Source: Luteimonas sp. J29
GTDB taxonomy: Bacteria > Pseudomonadota > Gammaproteobacteria > Xanthomonadales > Xanthomonadaceae
DNA: 64,000 nucleotides
Reading direction: 5' to 3'
Assembly: GCF_000472505.1 (NCBI RefSeq)
Contig: NZ_AWZR01000013.1
Location: 50,266 to 114,265 of the forward strand
The notes beneath the pieces were generated by a model. The model was not told where the DNA came from and searched no databases. It saw only the letters and a program-made list of their open reading frames with translations. Shown here piece after piece: positions 21,787 to 27,900 of the stretch; within the stretch, counting starts at the first letter, position 1, and each line of letters opens with the position of its first letter. Made by a program: the position numbers and the translations under genes.

Positions 21787-21887
21787 GCGGAAGCGGAACG
21801 GAACCGACGCCGGCTGGCTTGCGGATGGCGGGAGGGGAGGGAGTCCACCCGCTGGCTGTGCCGGCATCGGCTCCGTTCCGCTCCCGC
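21787..21887 (-). promoter_or_regulatory. long intercistronic RNA hairpin between ahpC and ahpF
   Basis: Two 27-nt arms (21787-21813 and 21861-21887) are complementary at 24 positions. The three exceptions (791/883, 803/871, 808/866 in the 21-kb numbering) become U-G or G-U pairs only when the minus strand, the ahpC-to-ahpF mRNA, is the RNA. An inner 8-bp stem (21821-21828 with 21845-21852), also with one G-U on that strand, closes a 16-nt loop that reads ACTCCCTCCCCTCCCG. There is no T run after it, so it looks like an mRNA stabiliser or attenuator, or the body of a processed 3'-UTR RNA, rather than a standard terminator. Confidence 0.7.
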
Positions 21888-21939
21888 GCCGCCGTGGGGC
21901 GGCACGGGGCGGGATGGTGCGATCGGTCGCGGGGAGCGA

Positions 21940-22503
21940 TCAGATCTTGCCGACCAGGTCGAGCGACGGCTTGAGGGTCTTCTCGCCTTCCTTCCACTTC
22001 GCCGGGCACACCTCGTTCGGATGCGCGGCGACGTACTGGGCGGCCTTGAGCTTGCGCAGGGTCTCGCTGATGTCGCGGGCGATGGCGTTGTCGTGGATCT
22101 CGACGGTCTTGATCACGCCTTCCGGGTTGATGATGAAGGTGCCGCGCAGGGCCAGGCCTTCCTCGTCGATGTGCACGCCGAAGGCGCGGGTCAGCTGGTG
22201 GGTCGGGTCGCCGACCAGCGGGAACTGGGCCTTGCCCACCGCGGCCGAGGTCTCGTGCCACACCTTGTGCGAGAAGTGGGTGTCGGTGGTGACGATGTAG
22301 ACCTCCGCGCCCAGCTTCTGGAACTCGGCGTAGTTGTCCGCGGCGTCCTCGACCTCGGTCGGGCAGTTGAAGGTGAAGGCGGCGGGCATGAAGATCAGGA
22401 CCGACCACTTGCCCTTGAGGCTGGCGTCGGTGACCTCGACGAACTCGCCGTTGTGGAAGGCGGTGGCCTTGAAGGGCTGGACCTGGGTGTTGATCAGGGA
22501 CAT
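21940..22503 (-). CDS. ahpC: peroxiredoxin, alkyl hydroperoxide reductase subunit AhpC
   Basis: AhpC (187 aa) is a typical 2-Cys peroxiredoxin that reduces hydrogen peroxide and organic hydroperoxides. Peroxidatic Cys47 is in AAFTFNCPTEVED and resolving Cys166 in HPNEVCPAKW. The SHKVWHETS region is that of bacterial AhpC. AhpF, 178 bp downstream, is its reductant. A consensus TATAAT box lies 105 nt upstream within a dyad that may be an OxyR site. The AGAGGAA just before the ATG is a good Shine-Dalgarno. Confidence 0.98.
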   Translation of the reverse strand: MSLINTQVQPFKATAFHNGEFVEVTDASLKGKWSVLIFMPAAFTFNCPTEVEDAADNYAEFQKLGAEVYIVTTDTHFSHKVWHETSAAVGKAQFPLVGDPTHQLTRAFGVHIDEEGLALRGTFIINPEGVIKTVEIHDNAIARDISETLRKLKAAQYVAAHPNEVCPAKWKEGEKTLKPSLDLVGKI

Positions 22504-22571
22504 GCAGGTTCCTCTGGGTTGGTGGTTGCAGACGGTCTCGATCCACGGCTGTGCGGATCGATGGGGAAATG

Positions 22572-22623
22572 ATAGGGACCAACTATCGATTGGTAAAATC
22601 GAATTAAATTATACAATCGATAG
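22572..22623 (-). promoter_or_regulatory. ahpC promoter with dyad, probable OxyR control region
   Basis: On the minus strand TATAAT (22608-22613) is a perfect -10, and TTGATT at 22632-22637, 18 bp upstream, is a four-of-six -35. A perfect 10-bp inverted repeat, CTATCGATTG (22583-22592) and CAATCGATAG (22614-22623), straddles the -10. A separate ATAG-N7-CTAT pair (22572-22586) matches one half of the OxyR consensus ATAG-N7-CTAT-N7-ATAG-N7-CTAT. The other two tetrads in that register are not conserved, so OxyR binding is inferred from partial motif plus context. The region is strikingly AT-rich against the rest of the window. Confidence 0.6.
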
Positions 22624-22719
22624 ATAGCTTCAATCAAGCAAGCCCGAAATCGACCGGTTTTCGCGCCCGGAACCGCTTGCAATGCATTTTGCGCTGCAGC
22701 ATATTCATCCCATGCACTG

Positions 22720-22875
22720 CTGTCCGGGGCGCAGTGGCCCAAGGGCCGGAACCCCGGGGTGGTGCAGGGTCGGACCCGCGCCCAGGCGCCCCGGCCGCGT
22801 TCCGTATCCGTCTCTCCTCCCTCCCACACGCGGTACGGAATCTTCAAGGCGGCCCTCGTGGCCGCCTCGTTTTTT
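22720..22875 (+). ncRNA. candidate small RNA divergent from ahpC, ending in an intrinsic terminator
   Basis: No credible protein is encoded here. The plus strand folds into stacked hairpins. Element one has outer stem CCGGGG/CCCCGG (22724-22729 with 22752-22757) and inner stem GGCC/GGCC (22736-22739 with 22744-22747). Next is a small GGGT/ACCC hairpin (22767-22777). Element two has stem TTCCGTA/TACGGAA plus CCG/CGG (22800-22810 with 22831-22840) and a 20-nt pyrimidine-rich loop containing CTCTCCTCCCTCCC. It ends at a strong terminator. No plus-strand gene lies upstream for 4.7 kb, so the terminator needs its own transcript. The 5' end is unknown and could lie anywhere from about 22625. No named RNA family was recognised. 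Confidence 0.5.
22847..22875 (+). terminator. strong Rho-independent terminator, orphan on the plus strand
   Basis: A perfect 8-bp stem AGGCGGCC/GGCCGCCT (22847-22854 with 22860-22867), loop CTCGT, is followed by CG and six T residues (22870-22875). It is the best intrinsic terminator in the window. It stands 81 nt before prmC on the same strand and cannot serve ahpC, which runs the other way. Confidence 0.85.
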
Positions 22876-22956
22876 CCGGCGGCCGGAGGCGATCCGGCGG
22901 GCCGCCGGATCGTGCCCCGCCGGCCGGGACCGGCGCTCGCCTACCATGCCGCGGTT

Positions 22957-23790
22957 ATGTCCGACCTTCCCACCGTCCGCGCCCTCCTGGACCAGGCCGG
23001 CGCCGGGCTCGATCCCGCCGACGCCCAGCTGCTGCTGGCCCACGCCCTGGGCCGCGACCGCGCCTGGCTCTACGCGCACGGTGCCGATCCGGTCGATGCC
23101 GCCGCCCGCGCACGCTTCGAACAGCTGCTCGCGCGCAGGCGCGCGGGGGAGCCGGTCGCCTACCTGCGCGGCCGCCAGGGGTTCTGGACCCTGGACCTCG
23201 CGGTCACGCGCGACACCCTGATCCCGCGCCCGGAAACGGAACGGCTGGTGGAGCTGGCGCTGGAGCGGCTGCCGCCCGGGTCGTCGCCCGTGCTGGCCGA
23301 CCTGGGCACCGGCAGCGGCGCGATCGCCCTGGCCCTGGCGGTCGAGCGGCCGCGGGCGCGGGTGGACGCGGTCGACGCCAGCGCAGCCGCGCTCGAAGTC
23401 GCGCGGGCCAACGCGACCGCGGCCGGTATCGGCAATGTTTCGTTCCACCTCGGATCCTGGTTCGGGTCCCTGGCCGGGCGCCGTTACGACCTGGTCGCCA
23501 GCAACCCGCCCTACATCGCCGAGGGCGACCCGCACCTGGCCCAGGGCGACCTGCCGCACGAACCGCCGCTGGCGCTGGCCTCCGGACCGGACGGACTCGA
23601 CGCGATCCGCTGCATCGTGCGCGACGCGCCAAAGCATCTGCGCCCCGGCGGCTGGCTGTTGCTCGAACACGGCCACGACCAGGGTCCGGCCGTGCGCGCG
23701 CTGCTGCGCGAGGCCGGGTTCGACGAGGTCGGGACCGGGCGCGACCTCGAAGGGCGCGACCGCGTCGGAATCGGGCGGCGGCCCGGCTGA
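22957..23790 (+). CDS. prmC: peptide chain release factor N5-glutamine methyltransferase PrmC
   Basis: PrmC/HemK (277 aa) methylates the GGQ glutamine of RF1 and RF2, raising termination efficiency. The SAM-binding [17 protein letters not shown] and the catalytic NPPY motif (residues 183-186, [11 protein letters not shown]) are present. The N-terminal helical domain has [17 protein letters not shown]. The ATG at 22957 is preceded 9 nt upstream by TACCAT, a possible -10, implying a leaderless or near-leaderless mRNA. Its substrate RF1 is encoded elsewhere in this window (52455-53540). Confidence 0.96.
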   Translation: MSDLPTVRALLDQAGAGLDPADAQLLLAHALGRDRAWLYAHGADPVDAAARARFEQLLARRRAGEPVAYLRGRQGFWTLDLAVTRDTLIPRPETERLVELALERLPPGSSPVLADLGTGSGAIALALAVERPRARVDAVDASAAALEVARANATAAGIGNVSFHLGSWFGSLAGRRYDLVASNPPYIAEGDPHLAQGDLPHEPPLALASGPDGLDAIRCIVRDAPKHLRPGGWLLLEHGHDQGPAVRALLREAGFDEVGTGRDLEGRDRVGIGRRPG

Positions 23791-23841
23791 GGCGGGGCGC
23801 ACTCGCTAGACTGTGCGCAACTCAGGCCACAGGGCGACCCC

Positions 23842-24783
23842 ATGCGCACGCTGTACCCGGACATCGAACCCTTCGACAGCGGCATGCTGCCGGTCGACGG
23901 GCGCCACACCCTGTACTACGAGCAGTGCGGCAACCCGAAGGGCAAGCCGGTGGTGCTGCTGCATGGCGGTCCGGGCGGCGGCTGCAGCGCCAAGATGCGG
24001 CGCTTCCACGACCCGTCGAAGTACCGGATCGTGCTGTTCGACCAGCGCGGCGCCGGACGGTCGACCCCGCACGCCGACCTGGTCGACAACACCACCTGGC
24101 ACCTGGTGGCCGACATCGAAGCGCTGCGCGAGCACCTGGGCATCGAGCGCTGGCAGGTGTTCGGCGGTTCCTGGGGGTCCACCCTGGCCCTGGCCTACGC
24201 CCAGTCGCATCCCCTGCGGGTGACCGAACTGGTGCTGCGCGGCATCTTCATGCTCCGCCGCTGGGAGCTGCAGTGGTTCTACCAGGAGGGCGCCTCGCGC
24301 CTGTTCCCGGAGGCCTGGCAGCAGTACCTCGCCGCGATCCCGGAGGACGAGCGGCACGACCTGATCGCCGCCTACCACCGCCGCCTGACCTCGGAGGACG
24401 AGGCCACGCGCCTGGCCGCCGCGCGCGCCTGGAGCGTGTGGGAAGCCGCGACCTCGTTCCTGCACGTCGACCCCGACTTCGTGAACAGCCACGAGGATCC
24501 GCGTTTCGCCCTGGCCTTCGCCCGGATCGAGAACCACTACTTCACGAACAAGGGCTTCTTCGAGGTCGACGACCAGCTGCTGCGCGACGCCTACCGCATC
24601 GCCGGCATCCCGGGCGTGATCGTGCACGGCCGCTACGACGTGGTCTGCCCGGTGCAGAACGCCTGGGACCTGCACCAGGCCTGGCCCAAGGCCGAGCTGG
24701 TGATCACGCCGGCGTCCGGCCACTCGGCGTTCGAGGCCGAGAACGTCGACGCGCTGGTGCGCGCCACCGACGCCTTCGCGTAG
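23842..24783 (+). CDS. pip: proline iminopeptidase
   Basis: A 313-aa alpha/beta hydrolase that removes N-terminal proline from peptides. It has the oxyanion motif HGGPGGG, the nucleophile elbow GGSWGSTLALAYAQ, the FDQRGAGRS strand, the late Asp in HGRYDVVCPV and the catalytic His in ASGHSAFE. The N terminus MRTLYPDIEPFDSGML matches the Xanthomonas-type enzyme. Candidate -10 TAGACT lies at about 23808. It follows prmC by 51 bp in the same direction. Confidence 0.95.
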   Translation: MRTLYPDIEPFDSGMLPVDGRHTLYYEQCGNPKGKPVVLLHGGPGGGCSAKMRRFHDPSKYRIVLFDQRGAGRSTPHADLVDNTTWHLVADIEALREHLGIERWQVFGGSWGSTLALAYAQSHPLRVTELVLRGIFMLRRWELQWFYQEGASRLFPEAWQQYLAAIPEDERHDLIAAYHRRLTSEDEATRLAAARAWSVWEAATSFLHVDPDFVNSHEDPRFALAFARIENHYFTNKGFFEVDDQLLRDAYRIAGIPGVIVHGRYDVVCPVQNAWDLHQAWPKAELVITPASGHSAFEAENVDALVRATDAFA

Positions 24784-24945
24784 CGCGCCTGCCGGTACCA
24801 GGCGGCGGGGCGCAGCGGGCGCCCGTCCGGCGAAGGGGGCGGTCGCGGTGGTGTCGCGATCGTGCCGGCCTGCCTCCTCGCCGCAACGTTGCGGACTGGC
24901 CTGGATGCGCCCCCGTCGCGTGCCGCGGCGGCGCGGTGCGCAGGG

Positions 24946-25725
24946 TCAGGAACGCGCGAACCTGTCCTGGAGCGCGGTGAACAGTCGCGCAAGGCGTTGC
25001 GCCCATGCCTGCTGTCCCGCCTCGTCGGCGATCAGGTCCTGGCGGATCTCCAGTTCGACGTGCGGCAGGCCGCGGCGCTCGGCGTGCACCGGGATCGCAT
25101 AGTCGGTCGCGTCGCTCACCCGGTAGGGCTCGTTGTCGCCGACCACCAGGTCGCCCTCGTCGCGCAGCGCCTCGAGCAGCGCATGGGCGAAGCGCGCGTC
25201 GCGCTGGTAGAGCACGCCCGCGTGCCACGGCCGGTCATTCCCGGCCATCGAGGGGGTGAAGCTGTGCATCGCCACCAGGACCACCGGCCGGCCGGCACTG
25301 GCGCGGCGGTCGAGTTCGGCCGCGATGCGCGCGTGGTAGGGCTCGAAGATCTCCGCGATCCGCTGCGCGCGCTGGTGCGCGTCGAGGTCGAGGTTGCCCG
25401 GTACCGGCGTGCCGTCGCTGCGCTCGACGATCGAGCCGGGCGAGTCGAGCGGCCGGTTGCAGTCGATCACCAGCCGTGAGTACGCCTGCAGGATCGCGCA
25501 CGCGTCCAACCGTTCCGACAGCCGCGCGGTGGTGCCGGCGATGCCGATGTCCCAGCCGATGTGGCGGTCGAGTTCGGACTGCGGCAGCCCGAGCCGCCCC
25601 AGCGCGGACGGCACGGCCCGGCCGGCGTGGTCGGCGATCAGCAGGAATGGCGAGCGCCCGCCCTCGCGCAGCACCTGGACCGGTGCGGGATCCAGCGGCG
25701 ACAGCAGGGTGGCGACAGGCTGCAT
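24946..25725 (-). CDS. N-formylglutamate amidohydrolase family protein
   Basis: A 259-aa member of the HutG-like N-formylglutamate amidohydrolase family (PF05013 type). Motifs are FLLIADHAGRAVPSALGRLG, DRHIGWDIGIAGT, SRLVIDCNRPLDSPGSI and VVLVAMHSFTPSMAG, with His/Asp/Glu residues likely binding zinc. Strict HutG would release formate from N-formylglutamate in histidine breakdown, but no hut genes are nearby, so a different N-acyl amino acid or peptide substrate is possible. It follows the Nudix gene by 3 nt and is the last of a four-gene minus-strand run. The 162 bp to its right-hand convergent neighbour pip hold nothing recognisable. Confidence 0.88.
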   Translation of the reverse strand: MQPVATLLSPLDPAPVQVLREGGRSPFLLIADHAGRAVPSALGRLGLPQSELDRHIGWDIGIAGTTARLSERLDACAILQAYSRLVIDCNRPLDSPGSIVERSDGTPVPGNLDLDAHQRAQRIAEIFEPYHARIAAELDRRASAGRPVVLVAMHSFTPSMAGNDRPWHAGVLYQRDARFAHALLEALRDEGDLVVGDNEPYRVSDATDYAIPVHAERRGLPHVELEIRQDLIADEAGQQAWAQRLARLFTALQDRFARS

Positions 25726-25728
25726 GGC

Positions 25729-26283
25729 TCAGTCGCGGCGCGATCCGTCCAGCGCGTGCTCGAGCATCCACAGCCCGGCCCACAGCTTCAGGTCCAGCTC
25801 GAAGCCCTCGCGCTGCTTCTGCATCAGCCAGGCCGGCGCCTGCGCACGCGGCACCGTGTGCACCGTGATCGATTCCAGGCCCACGCCGCCGCCGTCGCCG
25901 ACCCTGCGCAGGTCCCAGGCCCGCACCAGCGCGATGCGCTCGTTGCTCATGCCGGGCGTGGTCGGCCCCATCACCAGCACCTCGACCCGGCCGGGCTCCC
26001 AGCCGGTCTCCTCGACCAGTTCGCGTCGCGCCGCGGATTCGAGCGTGTCGCTGCCGTCGTCGTCGCCGACCAGCCCGGCCGGCATCTCGATGGTGCGCTT
26101 GCCCAGCGCCGCGCGCGGCTGCTCGACGAACAGCACTTCGTCGTCCGGCGTCACCGCCACCACCAGCACCGCGAGCCCCTGCCCGCCGTGGGTGCGCTCG
26201 CAGGCTTCCCAGGTGCCGCGCCGGACCAGGCGCAGCCACCTGCCTTCGTACAGCAGTTCGGTCTCGTCGGTCTTGGTCTGCAT
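25729..26283 (-). CDS. Nudix hydrolase, ADP-sugar or nucleotide pyrophosphatase type
   Basis: A 184-aa Nudix protein. The box is seen as EMPAGLVGDDDGSDTLESAA leading into RRELVEETGWEPG, matching GX5EX7REUXEEXGU. The beta-strand EVLFVEQPRAALGKRTIE before it and TPGMSNERIALVRAW after it resemble the ADP-ribose/ADP-compound hydrolases (NudE/NudF type). ATG at 26283 chosen; longer frames run into the exonuclease gene. It ends 3 nt before the amidohydrolase start. The likely role is clearing ADP-ribose or related nucleotides. Confidence 0.87.
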   Translation of the reverse strand: MQTKTDETELLYEGRWLRLVRRGTWEACERTHGGQGLAVLVVAVTPDDEVLFVEQPRAALGKRTIEMPAGLVGDDDGSDTLESAARRELVEETGWEPGRVEVLVMGPTTPGMSNERIALVRAWDLRRVGDGGGVGLESITVHTVPRAQAPAWLMQKQREGFELDLKLWAGLWMLEHALDGSRRD

Positions 26284-26315
26284 GGGCGCGATGTTAACCC
26301 GCCCGGTCGGGGCGA

Positions 26316-27251
26316 TCAGGGCAGGGGCGGCTCGCCCAGCCCGGCGGCCGCGTACAGGCGCCGCCGCGTGAGCGGGCCGAAGCGCAACCGCGCGCAGAGT
26401 TCGGCCAGGGCCGAGGCATCGGCGCTGCCGCGTGCGAAGCGGGGCGCCGCTTCGCCCAGCGGCGCCTCGCGCGAGATCGTGGTCAGCTGCCGGCACAGCA
26501 GCGCCTGTTCGCGATGCAGGCGCAGCTTCGCCGCGGCCTGGGCCGCGCCGCGGAAGCGCAGGAACCCGACTTCGTCCACCCGCGCCAGCAATGCGTCGAG
26601 GCTGCCGAAATGCGACAGCAGCACCGCCGCGGTCTTGGCGCCGATCCCGGGCACGCCCGGGATGTTGTCGATCGCGTCGCCGCACAGCGCGAGGTAGTCG
26701 GCGATCTGGTGCGCCTCGACGCCGTGGCGCGCACGCACGTCCGCCGCGCGCCAGCGCTGGCCGCGGGCGAAGTCCCACTGCTCGTCGTGGCCGTCGAGCA
26801 GCTGCGACAGGTCCTTGTCCGCCGACACGATCACGCCGCGGTGGCCATGCGCGCGCGCCTGGTGCAACGCGCTGCCGATCAGGTCGTCGGCCTCGTAGCG
26901 GTCGTGCGCCAGCACGTTCAGCCCGAGCGCGGCCGACAGCGCCTTGCAGTGCGCGAACTGGCGCCGCAGTTCCTCCGGCGCCGGCGGCCGGTTGGCCTTG
27001 TAGGCCGGGTACAGGCCGTTGCGGAAACAGCTGTCGAGCGCTTCGTCGAAGGCCACTGCGATGTGGCGCGGCCGCTCGCGTTCGAGCAGATCCAGCAGGA
27101 ACCGGGCGAAGCCCTGGACCGCGTTGCACGGCTGGCCGTCGGCGTCGCGGAATTCGTCCGGCATCGAGTGCCAGGCGCGGAATACGTACAGGCTGGCGTC
27201 CACCAGGTACAGCGGTACGCCGGCCGCGGGCGCTCCCCCGGCGGCGTTCAC
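26316..27251 (-). CDS. 5'-3' exonuclease (ExoIX/PolA N-terminal domain family)
   Basis: A 311-aa flap-nuclease-type 5'-3' exonuclease without polymerase domain. The PIN-like metal site is visible in YLVDASLYVFRAWHSMP, VAFDEALDSCFRNGLYPAYK, YEADDLIG and VSADKDLSQLL. The helix-3-turn-helix is in GDAIDNIPGVPGIGAKTAAV. Homologues (Xni/ExoIX, stand-alone exonucleases) act on flaps and RNA primers. Start is GTG at 27251: it overlaps the nitroreductase stop as GTGA, and an in-frame upstream extension would lie inside that gene. Confidence 0.92.
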   Translation of the reverse strand: MNAAGGAPAAGVPLYLVDASLYVFRAWHSMPDEFRDADGQPCNAVQGFARFLLDLLERERPRHIAVAFDEALDSCFRNGLYPAYKANRPPAPEELRRQFAHCKALSAALGLNVLAHDRYEADDLIGSALHQARAHGHRGVIVSADKDLSQLLDGHDEQWDFARGQRWRAADVRARHGVEAHQIADYLALCGDAIDNIPGVPGIGAKTAAVLLSHFGSLDALLARVDEVGFLRFRGAAQAAAKLRLHREQALLCRQLTTISREAPLGEAAPRFARGSADASALAELCARLRFGPLTRRRLYAAAGLGEPPLP

Positions 27252-27841
27252 AGCGACAGGTCGGTCAGCAGCGCGCGGGGGTCCGGCCGGTCGCGCTCGG
27301 GCACCTCGGCGGTGGGGGTCCCGAGATGGATGAATCCGGCGATCCGCTCGTTCGCGGACAGGCCCAGCAGGCCGTGCACGTCCGCGTCGTAGGCCGGCCA
27401 CCCCGTGACCCAGCTGGCCCCGTAGCCTAGCGACTGCGCGGCCTGGAGCAGGGCGAAGCAGGTGCAGCCGGCGCTGAGCAGGCGCTCCTGTTCCGGGATC
27501 TGTCGATCCTCCGGGTCCAGCACCGCGACCACCGCCACGACCACCGGCGCGTGGCAGAACCGCTGCCGCTCCTTCTCGACCATCGCCGCACTGGCGTCCG
27601 GCTCGCGGCGCAGCAGGATCCCGGCCAGCGCCTCGCCGAGGCGGGCTCGGACCGGGCCCGCGATCCGGATGAACCTGAACGGAACCCGCTTGCCGTGGTC
27701 GGGCACGCGGACCGCCGACTGCAGCAGCCGGAGCAGGCTGGCGTCGTCGGGACCGGGCTCGCCGAGCATCCGGGCGGGGACCGAGCGGCGCGAATCCAGC
27801 GGAATCGGGCCGGATGAAGAGCTATTTGCGGATGCAGTCAC
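27248..27841 (-). CDS. nitroreductase family protein (YdjA type)
   Basis: A 197-aa FMN-dependent nitroreductase-fold protein. LDSRRSVPARMLGEPGPDDA at the N terminus and RVPDHGKRVPFRF form the FMN phosphate and ring site of YdjA-like proteins. ERLLSAGCTCFALLQAAQSLGYG and FIHLGTP follow. The GTG at 27841 places the start close to the RRS motif, as in relatives. A longer frame from 27907 adds a Ser-rich stretch that looks non-coding and reaches the divergent gene. The physiological substrate is unknown. It heads the run nitroreductase-exonuclease-Nudix-amidohydrolase, with a 4-nt overlap to the exonuclease. Confidence 0.88.
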   Translation of the reverse strand: MTASANSSSSGPIPLDSRRSVPARMLGEPGPDDASLLRLLQSAVRVPDHGKRVPFRFIRIAGPVRARLGEALAGILLRREPDASAAMVEKERQRFCHAPVVVAVVAVLDPEDRQIPEQERLLSAGCTCFALLQAAQSLGYGASWVTGWPAYDADVHGLLGLSANERIAGFIHLGTPTAEVPERDRPDPRALLTDLSL

Positions 27842-27900
27842 AGACGTGGCGCCACTTAGGCAGAATGATGATGACCTAGAAGGTGCATTGTCCCCCCAAA

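Noticed and set aside
22572..22608. A full four-tetrad OxyR consensus
   Set aside because: Only the first ATAG-N7-CTAT pair fits; the next two tetrads in register are both TAAA. I kept the site as probable on other grounds but do not claim the full consensus.
22494..22847. 117-codon minus-strand frame ahead of ahpC
   Set aside because: Runs across the TATAAT box, dyad and hairpins of the ahpC control region, with no family resemblance.
22682..23221. Plus-strand frames upstream of prmC
   Set aside because: They cross the intrinsic terminator and overlap prmC in another frame; Pro/Arg/Ser composition of a shadow.
24881..24894. Perfect 14-bp palindrome CCGCAACGTTGCGG between pip and the amidohydrolase gene
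   Set aside because: Lies between two convergent genes with no promoter to regulate and no T tract; may be chance in GC-rich DNA.
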